Below, in pieces: positions 25,631 to 36,131 of a stretch of 64,000 nucleotides of DNA (the first letter of the stretch is position 1; every line of letters starts with the position of its first letter). Below the pieces are notes generated by a model that was not told the origin of the DNA, ran no database searches, and worked only from the letters and a program-made list of their open reading frames with translations. The DNA comes from Phlyctochytrium arcticum (Eukaryota > Chytridiomycota > Chytridiomycetes > Chytridiales > Chytridiaceae): positions 372,001 to 436,000 of the forward strand of contig JAHLKI010000012.1 of the NCBI GenBank assembly GCA_025602905.1, in the 5' to 3' direction. The position numbers and the translations under genes are program-made.

Positions 25631-26436
25631 TTAGTTTGACTTGAGGATCCATGAATCCAAATCACCCACGTTGTCCCCGGAAACTCCGCTAACATCCACT
25701 GTAGTGTATACCTCCCAGCCCAGCTGCTTTAAACATGCGAGTATCTTCATAACTAAAATCCTGGACTCAACACACTCGGTCCCGCTGGCGTACCACGGGT
25801 TGCCGAGGATTTTGAACTCGTAGGCGTTGGTGCCAGATATCACTTTTTCACTTTGAATGGAGGGATGTGCGGTGCGAATGCCCGATATGAGGGCAGATTG
25901 GACGGGTGGAGGGAATCGAATCAGGCGAATACGGTCGGAGCGGTTGAAAGAAATTGATGCAAAGGCGGTAGAAATTGAAGCAGGCGTTGCCAGCAGTGGT
26001 TCAAAGAACCAAGAGTCTTTATCCCCTTGCTTCTTGCTGATATCCGCGCAACACATCAGCTTCCATCCATTGTGATACATGAACTCCATGATTGCGCACA
26101 CCAACTCCCGCGATGGCACTGCATCGTTTCCTTGGCCGTACCAGGGGTATCCTCTCAGTTTGAACTCCAGTGACCGGCCATAGAGCGTGCGGTTTTGGAT
26201 TCCTTTCTGCCAGGACCGTTGCAACAGCGCGGCGAACGGTTCAACTAGGGGTGCGGGCACATTGATTAGTCGCAGTTTGTCACCCATATGGGGCGAAAGG
26301 CAGCAAAGTGACATCTTTTCAAAGACAAATTGGGTTAAAATTCACTCTCCCAAGTATTCCAGGCAGAGAGTGACTTTACCATAGCATTGTAAACCGGAGG
26401 TTGGGAGGAAGGCTCGGGAAACGCTGCTTTACTCAT
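25631..26436 (-). CDS. Two-repeat protein of unrecognised family
   Basis: Two exons, 26436-26380 and 26314-25631, encode 246 aa. The first encodes MSKAAFPEPSSQPPVYNAM and is joined by a 65-nt intron. The protein has an internal duplication. Unit 1 (about residues 64-125) has YGRSLEFKLRGYPWYGQG, SRELVCAIMEFMYHNGWKL and GDKDSWFF. Unit 2 (about 182-246) has NAYEFKILGNPWYASG, SRILVMKILACLKQLGWEV and GDLDSWILK. Each unit contains a G-[YN]-PWY motif, a helical stretch ending in GW, a T/C-x-D strand and a G-D-x-D-S-W close. No membrane segments or signal peptide are seen. I do not recognise a named family. The repeat symmetry suggests a pseudo-dimeric small-ligand or nucleic-acid-binding fold, which is inference. 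Confidence 0.75.
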
Positions 26437-28474
26437 CTTGTAGTGTCTTTATCGGGTATTGGATCAAGTATACGATATGGCCGGTAGCTATGGATGCCGT
26501 CTTCTCGCTGGTTTAATTATGTCGTATCAAAGCTGCAATGTCTTTGCGAGAATGGTGTCTGGCGTTGAGTTTATTTATCACTCCGACAGACGGCTGTCAC
26601 GGCTCACGCTGCTCAGCCTCCCATGAACTTGGCGCAGTTGAGAACTTGAGAGCCAAATCGCCAAGGCAAATAATATGCTACTCGAGTATGGTCCCATGGC
26701 CAAACCGGTTTGCCTTTCTTGAATCTATCATGGTAAGATGCCAATCGCCAAGTGCGAAAAAATAAAATTGCCAGGACTCAGATCCATCAAGAACACTCGA
26801 TTAACAGGGATGACCTTCCTTGCATCTTCCTACTCATTCTTCTCACATCGGTAGCATGGCTCGTCGGGCATCGCAAATATTATACTGCTGCCAGCTTCGA
26901 CGTCTTGTCCCGGGCTCATTTAAGTTGCCCTTGAACTTGTCCAATATCATCTGCCAGAAGCTGGTACTGTAGCGAGGCCCTGCTTCCCCCGTTATTCTGA
27001 TTATGAGTACACATCAAAACAAAGTAAACGTAATTAGGTAAGAGTGGGCGGGGAAAGAATCGGCGGTATTTATATAAGAGACCCCCTCACAACCCCCCTC
27101 GTGATTTGCATTTTCAAAAACCACTGAGGATTTCCGGCAGTGGTATGACTCATTGCTTAGTTGTGTAGAGCACTAGATCTCAATGCTTTTTGATTGGAAT
27201 CCCACAATTCCAGTTCTCAATCATCAACTCAATTGCCCCAACCTTTTTCATTATCCCAGTCTCACACGTATTGTTGAGAAATTCAGCTTCCTTCTTATGT
27301 CGAAGAAACCCAGCACATCCAACGTATTAGCGCTTTCTTTCGGAGCCAAAGCTTGAGCGCCACTCGTGGCTTGTATGCTTCTTTTTTGAGATCCGCCTTC
27401 GTGTTCTTCAAGTCATCTCGCATCACTCAGATCACTATCGCGTCTCGTATAGTGATAGTTCGTAGCAGTGATACAGCGACTCACTACGCCCCCGTTCCTT
27501 TTTTCTCTCCCACCCACCATCCCCTTGTAAAGCGTGTAAATTGTGTGTACATATGTGTCTTTGGGTTTCCTCTTGAATATTGATCTTGGACAGGGCGACT
27601 GTGAATCGGCGCAGTCGCCTTCGTCGCCTTCGTCACCTCCTAACTCGCGCACGGAAATTTGGGTCACAAAATTGTGTGTTGAACACGCTCCAAGCTCACT
27701 CACAAACGATGGCTGTGGCCACATGCCACATCGCCGAGCCGCCAATTAGTGGTTGTGACCCAGAAAGCTAGAAAGTTTGGTTTCAATTCAAACGTTGCCA
27801 TGGCCCGAGCATCGGGTTCGCCCGGATCCTGCTACTTATACCCAGCTCCGGTGAATTCCGATCCCTGGCGTGGACCATGAGGGATCAGGCAGAATTTTCC
27901 TACCTTTGTGGACTTCTTCCTATTGAAACCAGGTTCGTGGTCGATGTTTGAAGAATAATTTCCACGTTGAGTATTTATTTGACCTGGCTCCACCCGATTA
28001 TGCAAAGAAGCTTGAAACATAATGAGTTTGTTCGAAATTCATTATGTTTCTTTGGCAGCCAAATACTTGGGTAAGGCTTTAAAAAGATTTTTATTCACTG
28101 GGCGGTGCGCTGGATGTCAAAAAACAGTGGAATACCCTCATCCATAAAAACGGTTTGAGGACAAGCTTAAAAAAAAGAAGAGAATTCCTTCATCAGCACG
28201 TACATATCAACTGCATACCTTACGCATAATCCCGCCGGTTTAAATTGGAAACAATGGGGACATTAAAAAGATTTTATAATTATTGGGGAAACTGTGTACT
28301 ACCCTGAACTCACGATGGCATAGGGAAACACAAATATGGGCTGAATGGGCTTTTTGGTCACAATAGTAGCTTCATCAAAACGTCAAAATGTCGACACTAG
28401 CTACTAAATTCACATAAAATGGGCGCTGAAAATAAAGCTAGCGAAATGCCATTACTTTTTCTCTCGATACCCAG
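26437..28474. repeat. Gene-poor region with a decayed dispersed repeat
   Basis: No conserved gene is seen in about 2 kb. Positions about 26965-27065 (TAGCGAGGCCCTGC..., GGTAAGAGTGGGCGGGG, AATCGGCGGTAT) and about 27768-27890 (CTAGAAAGTTT..., TCGGGTTCGCCCGGATCC, CTACTTATACC) match, in order, the two halves of the element at 340-515 and 2410-2600. They are separated here by about 700 bp of unrelated sequence, so this is an interrupted third copy. A TATA-like CATAAAATGGGC at 28412-28423 marks the promoter of the receptor gene that follows. Confidence 0.5.
28412..28423 (+). promoter_or_regulatory. TATA-like element of receptor copy 1
   Basis: An ATAAAAYGGG element about 60 nt upstream of the start codon is shared with receptor copies 2 (33691-33701) and 3 (35980-35990). 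Its conservation among the three promoters supports a role as core promoter. Confidence 0.5.
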
Positions 28475-31400
28475 ATGATGATTCCAGTATACCTTTTAAC
28501 AGTATTGGCCTTTGGCACCCTCATTGCCCATGCTGCCATAAATGACGACCAATTGGGCGGACCAGGCATGGCCTTGCACCTGACGCCGTACCCAATATAC
28601 CCGAAAGAAACCTCATATCGAAATTTGATGGAAAAAGGTAATTTTGCTGAAGTATCAGGAGCAGAGATCAAGCAACAGGTGAATATTTTTTCCTAACGGG
28701 GTTCATGATTTTTCCTTTCTTCTAATGTTTTTTTAGGTCCAATACGAATCGGGAGCCCGCTTATGGAACTCTGTTCACGATTTTACTTTTGAGGCATGGG
28801 TCAAACCTGGCCTCAACGAAGGACGCACATGCTGTTGGCCGCTGCTGGAAACTTACAGTACGACGGATGCCAGTGCTCCCGCCTTTATAGTCAAAATTGG
28901 CGACGGTGGTATAGTGATGTTTGTTACCCGCGGAGGTCTGACACCCGGCAACACCTGCTATACAGAGGAACGATCCGTGGTCACTGACTGGTCGGCATTT
29001 GATGGCAAATGGCAGTAAGTATTGAAAAGGGATTTTGGGGAAGAGGTAACTCATTCCTTTGAATATAGTCATGTCGCTGTAACATTTGATTCAACTAATG
29101 GTCGGAAAATACTGTATGGAGACGGACAAGTACTCAAAAACTGGACCTGTATTCCTAGTGAGGTTGTCAAAGCAGAAGGTGGTTCATTTAACATTGGCTG
29201 GACCAAACGATCTACCCCCCCGGGTCCTTACGATGGATACCTCGATGAAGTCCGGGCATGGAATGTCACACGCACCCAAGCCGAAATCCAAGCTGCCATG
29301 TATCATACCATCCGTAATCCCGCCGATATTGCCAAAATGATCTTCTATTACCCAATGGACAGCTTTGATCCTCTCCAACCTTTTCTGTTGAAGGACATGT
29401 CACCGTCTGGGTTTGATGTGAAGATGTCCAACATTGAACGTGGTGCTCCAAAGTTTGTTCCTTCGGGTGCCCTTCTCTCGGGTGGACAAGTGTCATACCA
29501 TTCATTAACCCGCGCAAGTGGAACCCACAATGGCCAAAGTAAGTCTCTGAGGTTATGCTTTCTTCTCACAACTGACAAGCGAATATTTTTTTTTGTTTGG
29601 CAGCTGAAGTAGCTCTCGTGAACAGTACTGTTGCCACCGGTTTGAGCATTACCATTACATCCTTTCCCAATTGTACTACTCCCAACGCCCTTCTTTCCAC
29701 CGCAAACACTGGCGCAGTCACAGCTGGAGGGGTAACAACGTTTCCCGCAGCCAACAAGCTCATCATTACCGCGGGAGCATCAAGCGTTGGTACATCTTCT
29801 GAAGAAATGTGCTCCTTCAAATATACCATTACGGACGGAACGACTACCACATCCGCCTACACAGTCAACCTGCTCCTCACGGTGAACCGGGCGCCGATTG
29901 TCGGTGACGCTGGTGGTGCCCTCTACTGTGACGGCGATGACTTTGCCTACAACAAGGACTTTACTTTCAACCGCCCGCTTTACGGGGAGTACACGATCGA
30001 GTTTTGGTCTTACCATTTCTACTCTGACGGTGTTCTTGCTACCTTGTTTTCTGTGGGCAACAACGAAATTGGCGTTCCCTACGACGGCAACTGGTGCTTA
30101 CAGCAAAACACACGCTGGAATACGTCCGATTTCTGTATTGGTCGTTTCAAGTTTGACCAGTATACGGCATCGGGACGAGCAGAAATGTATAATTCGTGGA
30201 ATGCGAGCAACGATGATGGTTTTTTGACCTTGGACATTGGCCCTTACTTTGAGCAGTGGAAGCATACCGCTATTGTCTCCAAGTCAGACAAGCTGCAAAT
30301 GTATTTGAATGGAAAGTTGTTTGGGGAAACGACCAACCATCCCTTTTACGGGGCCCGCGACGGCATTTACCTGTGTCACTGGCCATTCTGGGGGCACCAT
30401 CATTGGTACAAGGGTTTCATTGATGAGTTCCGTGTTTTCAACTACACCAAATCACAACAACAGATCCAGTCTACGATGCACCGGACGTTAACTGGTAGCG
30501 AGGACGGTTTGATTGGTTACTGGAACTTTGATGAAGTGCGGGACACCACCGCGATGGGGGCAGTGTATAATCCAAAGACCAAGATCGTTGACAAATCCAT
30601 CAACAAGTTTCACTTGACTCCCGGAGGATGTGTCCCCAACGTGCGACCACAGTGTCCCCTTGGGGACACGCTGTGCCGGCATACAGAAGTGCCGCAAACC
30701 CCTTTTTATGACAGTGATGGTACAACTCAAAAACTCGATCAGCGGCCCGCCTTGTACACGTCAAATGCACCTCTAGGTGGGTACACCCAGCCGCTACTAG
30801 CAGGAGCTGGACAAAATGCCACATTCATTCTGGATGCGTTCGACCCGGATGGTGATGCGCTCTCCATCACGATTCTTGCCATTCCTGACCGAGGTGCCTT
30901 TTACAAATCGGACGGCAGTAAGGTGGCCGTCGGTGATTCCTTTGAAAAAGGGACAGAGCTGCGCTTTTGGAATGAAGACATGCTCGCCGGAGGTTATCCT
31001 GCTACAAAGTTCTCCTACCGCGTCAGTGACGGTAAAGATACCGGAGCGTTGATCGCCGCTGTTGACATTTATGTCAAATGTCCCAACGCGACATTCCTGG
31101 ACTCAAGCCAAAATCGCTGTGTCGCCTGTCCATACGGAAGCTACATGATGTCGGAGAGTGGTTTTGAAACCAAATGTTACAAATTTTCCAACTTTTTGTG
31201 GTCTTCCCCGCTTGGAATCATCATTCTCCTTTTCACTAGTGCAGGTCTGGCCGCAGGAGCTGGAACGGCCGTTTTTGTTCTCGTCTACCGCAAAAGTAAA
31301 GTTGTTCGAGCTGCCAGTCCCGTATTCTGTTTGATGATTATCGCCGGAGCCATTCTCGCCTTGATTGCCGTATTTTTCTATCTCGACATTCCTACCCCAG

Positions 31401-32568
31401 CGGCTTGCATTCTTCAACCCCTGCTCGTATCCGTTGCGTTCACACTGTCAATCGGGAACTTGGTCATCAAAACTATGCGCGTCAACATTGTCTTCAACTA
31501 TCCTCTCTTGGCTCGTCGGCTCAAGTGGGTGCTTAAGGATGGATTCTTGATTGGTGTCTCAGTCTGTGCTGTCCTTCTTGACTTGATTATCTTGGTCATT
31601 TGGTTTGTGGTGGATCGCCCACGGCCAACCATGCTTCGTGACGTTAACGAGGAACTCTACTGGGGATGCAACTCTTCTACCCCTGGCTTCAGTAACAAGG
31701 CGTCCGGTGCCCTGATCGCGTACAACGGCTTGATGTTGCTGGCTGGTATTTATTCGGCCTATAAAGTGCGCAATGTCAAGTCTGCATTCAACGAGTCTCA
31801 ACACATTGTGCCATCCATATACATCATTACGCTGGTCTCCATCATTCTGCTTCCCATGAACTACGCGGTAGAGCTCTTCACTTACAAAGTGCGCAGTCTT
31901 TTTGTTGCATTCCTGCTGATCGTATGCAGTCTTTTTGTGCTCTTGCAACTGTTTGTTCCCAAAATTATGGCTGTCCGTGACAAGGGAGCGGGTGGGGACG
32001 AGATAATGACGGGAATCACGACCGCTGCAGACGCGTCAAACATGATCTTGCGCACCACATCAACCTCACCATCGGAGGCCTCTTCTGAGCCTATGCGAGG
32101 AGAACGCCGTTTGGACAGCGTTGGCACTACCAGTCATCAGGAGGAAGAGATGCAAGCTTTTCACAACAATTACATGGGTGTAAGTAGTCACGCTTATTTC
32201 CATGACGCATGTTGCAAAGCTCAATTTGACTGACTGCTTTTCTGTTCCTCTGTTTATAGGTCACCTTAGTTCAAGCACAAATCGGCGGTGGTTTCCTAAG
32301 TGGCTTTTCGGCCTATTCCGCGATTCTGCCCAGCGGTCTCAACGCGATTATACTGCGCAAGTACCGGCAAAACGTTGCGTCCTATTTCTCCTACAGCCCA
32401 TCATCGGTAACCAAGGTGGGTGACGAAATGGTAGGATTCACGTCTCTGGATGGCCAGAAAATCAAACTCAAATTTGAGAAATCTGGATCTCGAGACCAAT
32501 GGTTTGTTGCGCTGAAAGCCGGGGGTTCAGGGGGCAAGAGCAAGAATACGCTGCTGCGCCTCCCATAA
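28475..32568 (+). CDS. Lectin-domain class C-like seven-helix receptor, copy 1
   Basis: Five exons, 28475-28678, 28737-29014, 29069-29538, 29604-32179 and 32260-32568, encode 1278 aa. Order of parts: signal peptide (1 to about 21); LamG/concanavalin-like module (about 69-265; FEAWVKPG, WHHVAVTFDSTNGR, GYLDEVRAWNVTRTQ); cadherin-like repeat (about 320-410); second LamG module (about 420-600; YTIEFWSYHFYSDG, LQMYLNGKL, GFIDEFRVFNYTKSQQ); a second cadherin-like repeat (DAFDPDGDALSITI); a Cys-rich stalk (CPNATFLDSSQNRCVACPYG); and seven hydrophobic helices (about 847-1108) resembling class C GPCRs. A polar tail and a final exon resembling a PH domain (about 1177-1278; DGQKIKLKFEKSGSRDQWF) complete it. 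No Venus-flytrap domain is present. The likely role is a surface glycan or adhesion sensor signalling through G proteins; the role is inferred. Confidence 0.88.
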
Positions 32569-33750
32569 GGGGCTTTTGTCTTGTCGAACCTATATACATG
32601 CTCAATAGAGTGGGTAAACCGTTAAATATGTCCTTGCGTTATTTTTGATTGAACACCCTTGAAAATCATTAGTATCTTTTGTCTGTAGCTTCAAAATGTT
32701 AGGCATAAAGTACAAATCAATAATATCTTTTGTCTGTAGTTTCGAAATGCTTTGCACAACGGAATCTGAAAGTTTACCATTTTCCTCAACCGGCGATTTA
32801 TGCATTTTTGATGTTTCTTCATCATGAATGCGCCAGAGTTCTTAAATTCCGAATCTCACAAAGAGTCATCTTGAATACGCAAAACGAGAAGCAACATTGA
32901 CAGTTGGATGAGGTACGTGTAGGGGAACCTTGGGCATGTGGCGGATCCAGGCTACCTACTCGAGTACGACTCAAAATAAACCAAAGAACGACCTGCCTTT
33001 TTCATTGTTTGACCACATTGTGCCATAAACACTTCGACCGAATTATTCACATAAACACCTCCAGTTTTTTTTAACTTTGGAGAACAATGGTACAGTTAAG
33101 CTTAACAGCAATAAGTCTCCCCATTTTGTTTGGATACTGTTATCAAAGCCTAAATTATTTCTAGCATCCAAACCTTAGTCTGACTGGTTTTCTTTCTTAT
33201 GAAGATAGATGGGTAAGCGTTTCTCTGGGCGTTTCTCGACCAAGAGCCCTTGAAGAGGATTCTACCCGTTGGGCAGATGCGCCGGACGTGAAGAAACTTC
33301 GGACTACCGTCTTACATAAAAACCCGTGTGAGGATCAGCCTAAAGCAAGAGTTTCTTTCAATTCAAGAAGTCAAATTCACAAGCAGATCAATTACGCACA
33401 TTACACAGAAATTCTTGAAAACAAGGGTAAATTTAGGCTCCAAACCATCTAAGTCATTCAAAGCTCGAAATATTTGTTTGGGTTAAGATATAAGGTTGTT
33501 TGAGGGAAGGTACAATAAAGTAAATGTCATTCTTTGGCACATCTTTATGGAGTTATATGCACATTTTTGATCGATTGGACCGTGAACAACCCTGAACTAA
33601 CGACAGCATAACATGGAACACGATATGATGGTTACAACAATAGTTCCTTCAAACAATGACAACGTACATACTCAGCAACTACTAAAATAATATAAAATGG
33701 GCACGGATAGGTTAGAGGAACCCCATAACTATTTTCCCCGATACTCAACG
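32569..33750. repeat. Spacer between receptor copies 1 and 2
   Basis: This interval is an intergenic part of the tandem unit. The segment at about 32935-33110 (GTGGCGGATCCAG, CATTGTGC..ATAAAC, ACAATGGTA) is homologous to about 35655-35800 in the next spacer. Copy 2's TATA-like element is at 33691-33701. A short internal repeat (TATCTTTTGTCTGTAG) occurs at about 32675 and 32730. No gene is seen. Confidence 0.5.
33691..33701 (+). promoter_or_regulatory. TATA-like element of receptor copy 2
   Basis: A TATAAAATGGG element 60 nt upstream of the copy 2 signal-peptide ATG (33751) corresponds to those of copies 1 and 3. Confidence 0.5.
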
Positions 33751-35216
33751 ATGATTTCAGTATACCTTCTAACAATGTTGACCTTTGGCACGCTCATTGT
33801 CAATGCAGCTCTCAATGAGTGGTTTCGAAACCAAATGTTACAAGTTTTCCAACTTTTTGTGGTCTTCCCCGCTTGGGATCATCATTCTCCTTTTCACTAG
33901 TGCAGGTCTGGCTGCAGGAGCTGGAATGGCCGTCTTTGTCCTCGTTTACCGCAAAAGTAAAGTTGTTCGAGCTGCCAGTCCCGTGTTCTGTTTGATGATT
34001 ATCGCCGGAGCCATTCTCGCCTTGATTGCCGTGTTTTTCTATCTTGACATTCCTACCCCAGCAGCTTGCGTTCTTCAACCTTTGCTGGTATCCGTTGCGT
34101 TCACGCTATCAATTGGAAACTTGGTCATCAAAACTATGCGCGTCAACATTGTCTTCAATTATCCTCTTTTGGCTCGCCGGCTCAAGTGGGTCCTCAAGGA
34201 TGGATTCTTGATTGGCGTCTCAGTCTGTGCTGTCCTTCTTGACTTGATTATCTTGGTCATTTGGTTTGTGGTAGATCGCCCACGGCCAACCATGCTTCGC
34301 GACGTTAATGATGAACTCTACTGGGGATGCAACTCTTCTACCCCTGGCTTCAGCAACAAGGCGTCCGGTGCCCTCATCGCGTACAACGGCTTGATGTTGC
34401 TGGCAGGTATCTATTCGGCCTATAAAGTGCGCAATGTCAAGTCTGCATTCAACGAGTCTCAACACATTGTGCCATCCATTTACATCATTACGCTGGTCTC
34501 CATCATTCTGCTTCCCATGAACTACGCTGTCGAGCTCTTCACGTACAAAGTGCGCAGTCTTTTTGTTGCATTCCTGCTGATCGTTTGCAGGCTTTTTGTG
34601 CTCTTTCAACTGTTTGTTCCCAAAATTATGGCTGTCCGTGACAAGGGAGCGGGTGGGGACGAGATAATGACGGGGGGACTCACGTCCGCTACAAACGCTT
34701 CGATCTTGCGCACCGCAACAGCTTCACCGGCAGAGGCCGCTCCTGGAGTTAAGAACGAAGAGCGTTGTGTGGACAGCGATAATACTACTAATCACCAGGA
34801 GGAAAAAATGCAATCATTTCAAAACAATTACCTAGGTGTAAGTAGGCACAGTTCTTTCCACGAACATGTTGCAAAGCTTAATTTGACTGACTGCTTTTCT
34901 GTTCCTCTGTTTTTAGGTCACCTTAGTTCAAGCACAAATCGGCGGTGGTTTCCTAAGTGGATTATCGGCCTATTCCGCGATTCTGCCTGGCGGTCTCAAC
35001 GGCGATTATACTGCGCAAGTACCGGCAAAACGTTGCGTCCTATTTCTCTTACAGCCCGTCATCGGTAAGCAAGGTGGGCAACGAAATAGTAGGATTCACG
35101 TCTCTGGATGGCCAAAAAATCAAGCTCAAATTGAGAAATCTGAATCTCGAGACCAATGGTTTGCTGCGCTGAAAGGTGGGGGTAAGAATAAGAGTACCCT
35201 ACCACGCCCCACATGA
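33751..35216 (+). pseudogene. Rearranged receptor copy 2, ectodomain deleted, seven-helix part retained
   Basis: The start matches copies 1 and 3 for about 25 codons of signal peptide (MISVYLLTMLTFGTLI). It then jumps directly to the Cys-rich stalk just before helix 1, so both lectin modules and the cadherin-like repeats are gone. At the junction (about 33817) the signal-peptide frame and the receptor frame differ by one base; the former stops at 33900. The seven-helix part is open from an internal ATG at 33815. It spans 33815-34837 plus 34917-35216, 440 codons in all, with the same last intron as the other copies. In the PH-like exon an extra G near 35000 and a missing T near 35131 cancel out, leaving about 43 codons in another frame but no stop. 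It may be a dying gene or a headless receptor; both readings fit. Confidence 0.65.
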
Positions 35217-35979
35217 GAAGCTTCGTTCTATTAGACTCATATAGCATACGTAGAGAGACGCGACCGTCAAATGTGCGCTTTCCTCATTTTCTAATGTACA
35301 TCCTTGAAGGATCATTAATAACTTTGCCTGTTGCTCAAAATGTTCAACGGAATTTAATCAAAGAAAGTAGAAAGGGACAAGCTTCGTCCATTGTTTCACG
35401 GTACCAAAAACCGGTGGGGTTTATGAGTTTTATGCATTCTTCACATTGGTGCATAATTTGTGTTCCAGGGATAAATCTTAAATTCCTGCAAGAGAACTCA
35501 GTTGAAAATGACCGAGGTTCATTTCAAAGGATGAACCGCATTCTGAAGACGGGATACAATGAAGGAAATGGACAAAAGAAAATGATACCATAGACAAGGA
35601 AAAATGACAAATCAACAAAGATCCAAAGAAATTTCCAAAAACGATGGACCTGGCCTTGTGGCGGATCCAGACTGCCTACGACGCAGAAAACCTTCTGCCT
35701 TCCCCTCAAAACTCGGCGTGTTTGTTGATATTTTTGTCCATAATTTCAAAAACATTGTGCATAAACAAACCACCGGTTTTTGGGAAAACAATGGTATAGT
35801 TTGGGTACTGTTCCCGAAATAAATTTTAAAACCTAAATTCATTCGAGTTGTAATTTATTCAACCCTGAGCTACCCTTAAGTGACAACTGCCTGTGTAATT
35901 TAAATGGGAGATCTATGCGGAGTAACGTCGAAGTCTGCGGAATACCGGGAATAACCTAGCACGTTGACTGCATAAATCA

Positions 35980-35990
35980 TATAAAACGGG
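35980..35990 (+). promoter_or_regulatory. TATA-like element of receptor copy 3
   Basis: TATAAAACGGG lies about 150 nt before the ATG, against about 60 nt in copies 1 and 2. The extra distance includes the 28-bp tandem repeat in the leader. Confidence 0.5.
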
Positions 35991-36074
35991 TACCGGTAGG
36001 CCAAGGAAACTCCGTAGACTTTTTTTCGCGATAATCTGCTAAACTTTGGATTCTCGTCCGTTATCACAGATTCC

Positions 36075-36130
36075 CATATACCAACCACATATACACCACC
36101 ACCATATACCAACCACATATACACCACCAC
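36075..36130 (+). repeat. Perfect 28-bp tandem duplication in the leader of receptor copy 3
   Basis: Two identical adjacent 28-bp units, 36075-36102 and 36103-36130, consist of CATATACCAACC followed by ACATATACACCACCAC. They end one base before the start codon and make an A/C-rich, G-free leader. They are absent from copies 1 and 2. Confidence 0.9.
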
Positions 36131-36131
36131 C

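Larger units (their letters stand above)
35217..36131. repeat. Spacer between receptor copies 2 and 3
   Basis: This interval is homologous in part to the preceding spacer (see about 35655-35800). Copy 3's TATA-like element TATAAAACGGG is at 35980-35990. The 3' end carries a 28-bp tandem repeat listed separately. An open frame of 126 codons at 35213-35593 has no supporting features and is not called. Confidence 0.5.

Noticed and set aside
35213..35593. Plus-strand frame of 126 codons after receptor copy 2
   Set aside because: It lies in the duplicated spacer, the homologous spacer after copy 1 lacks it, and no domain is seen.
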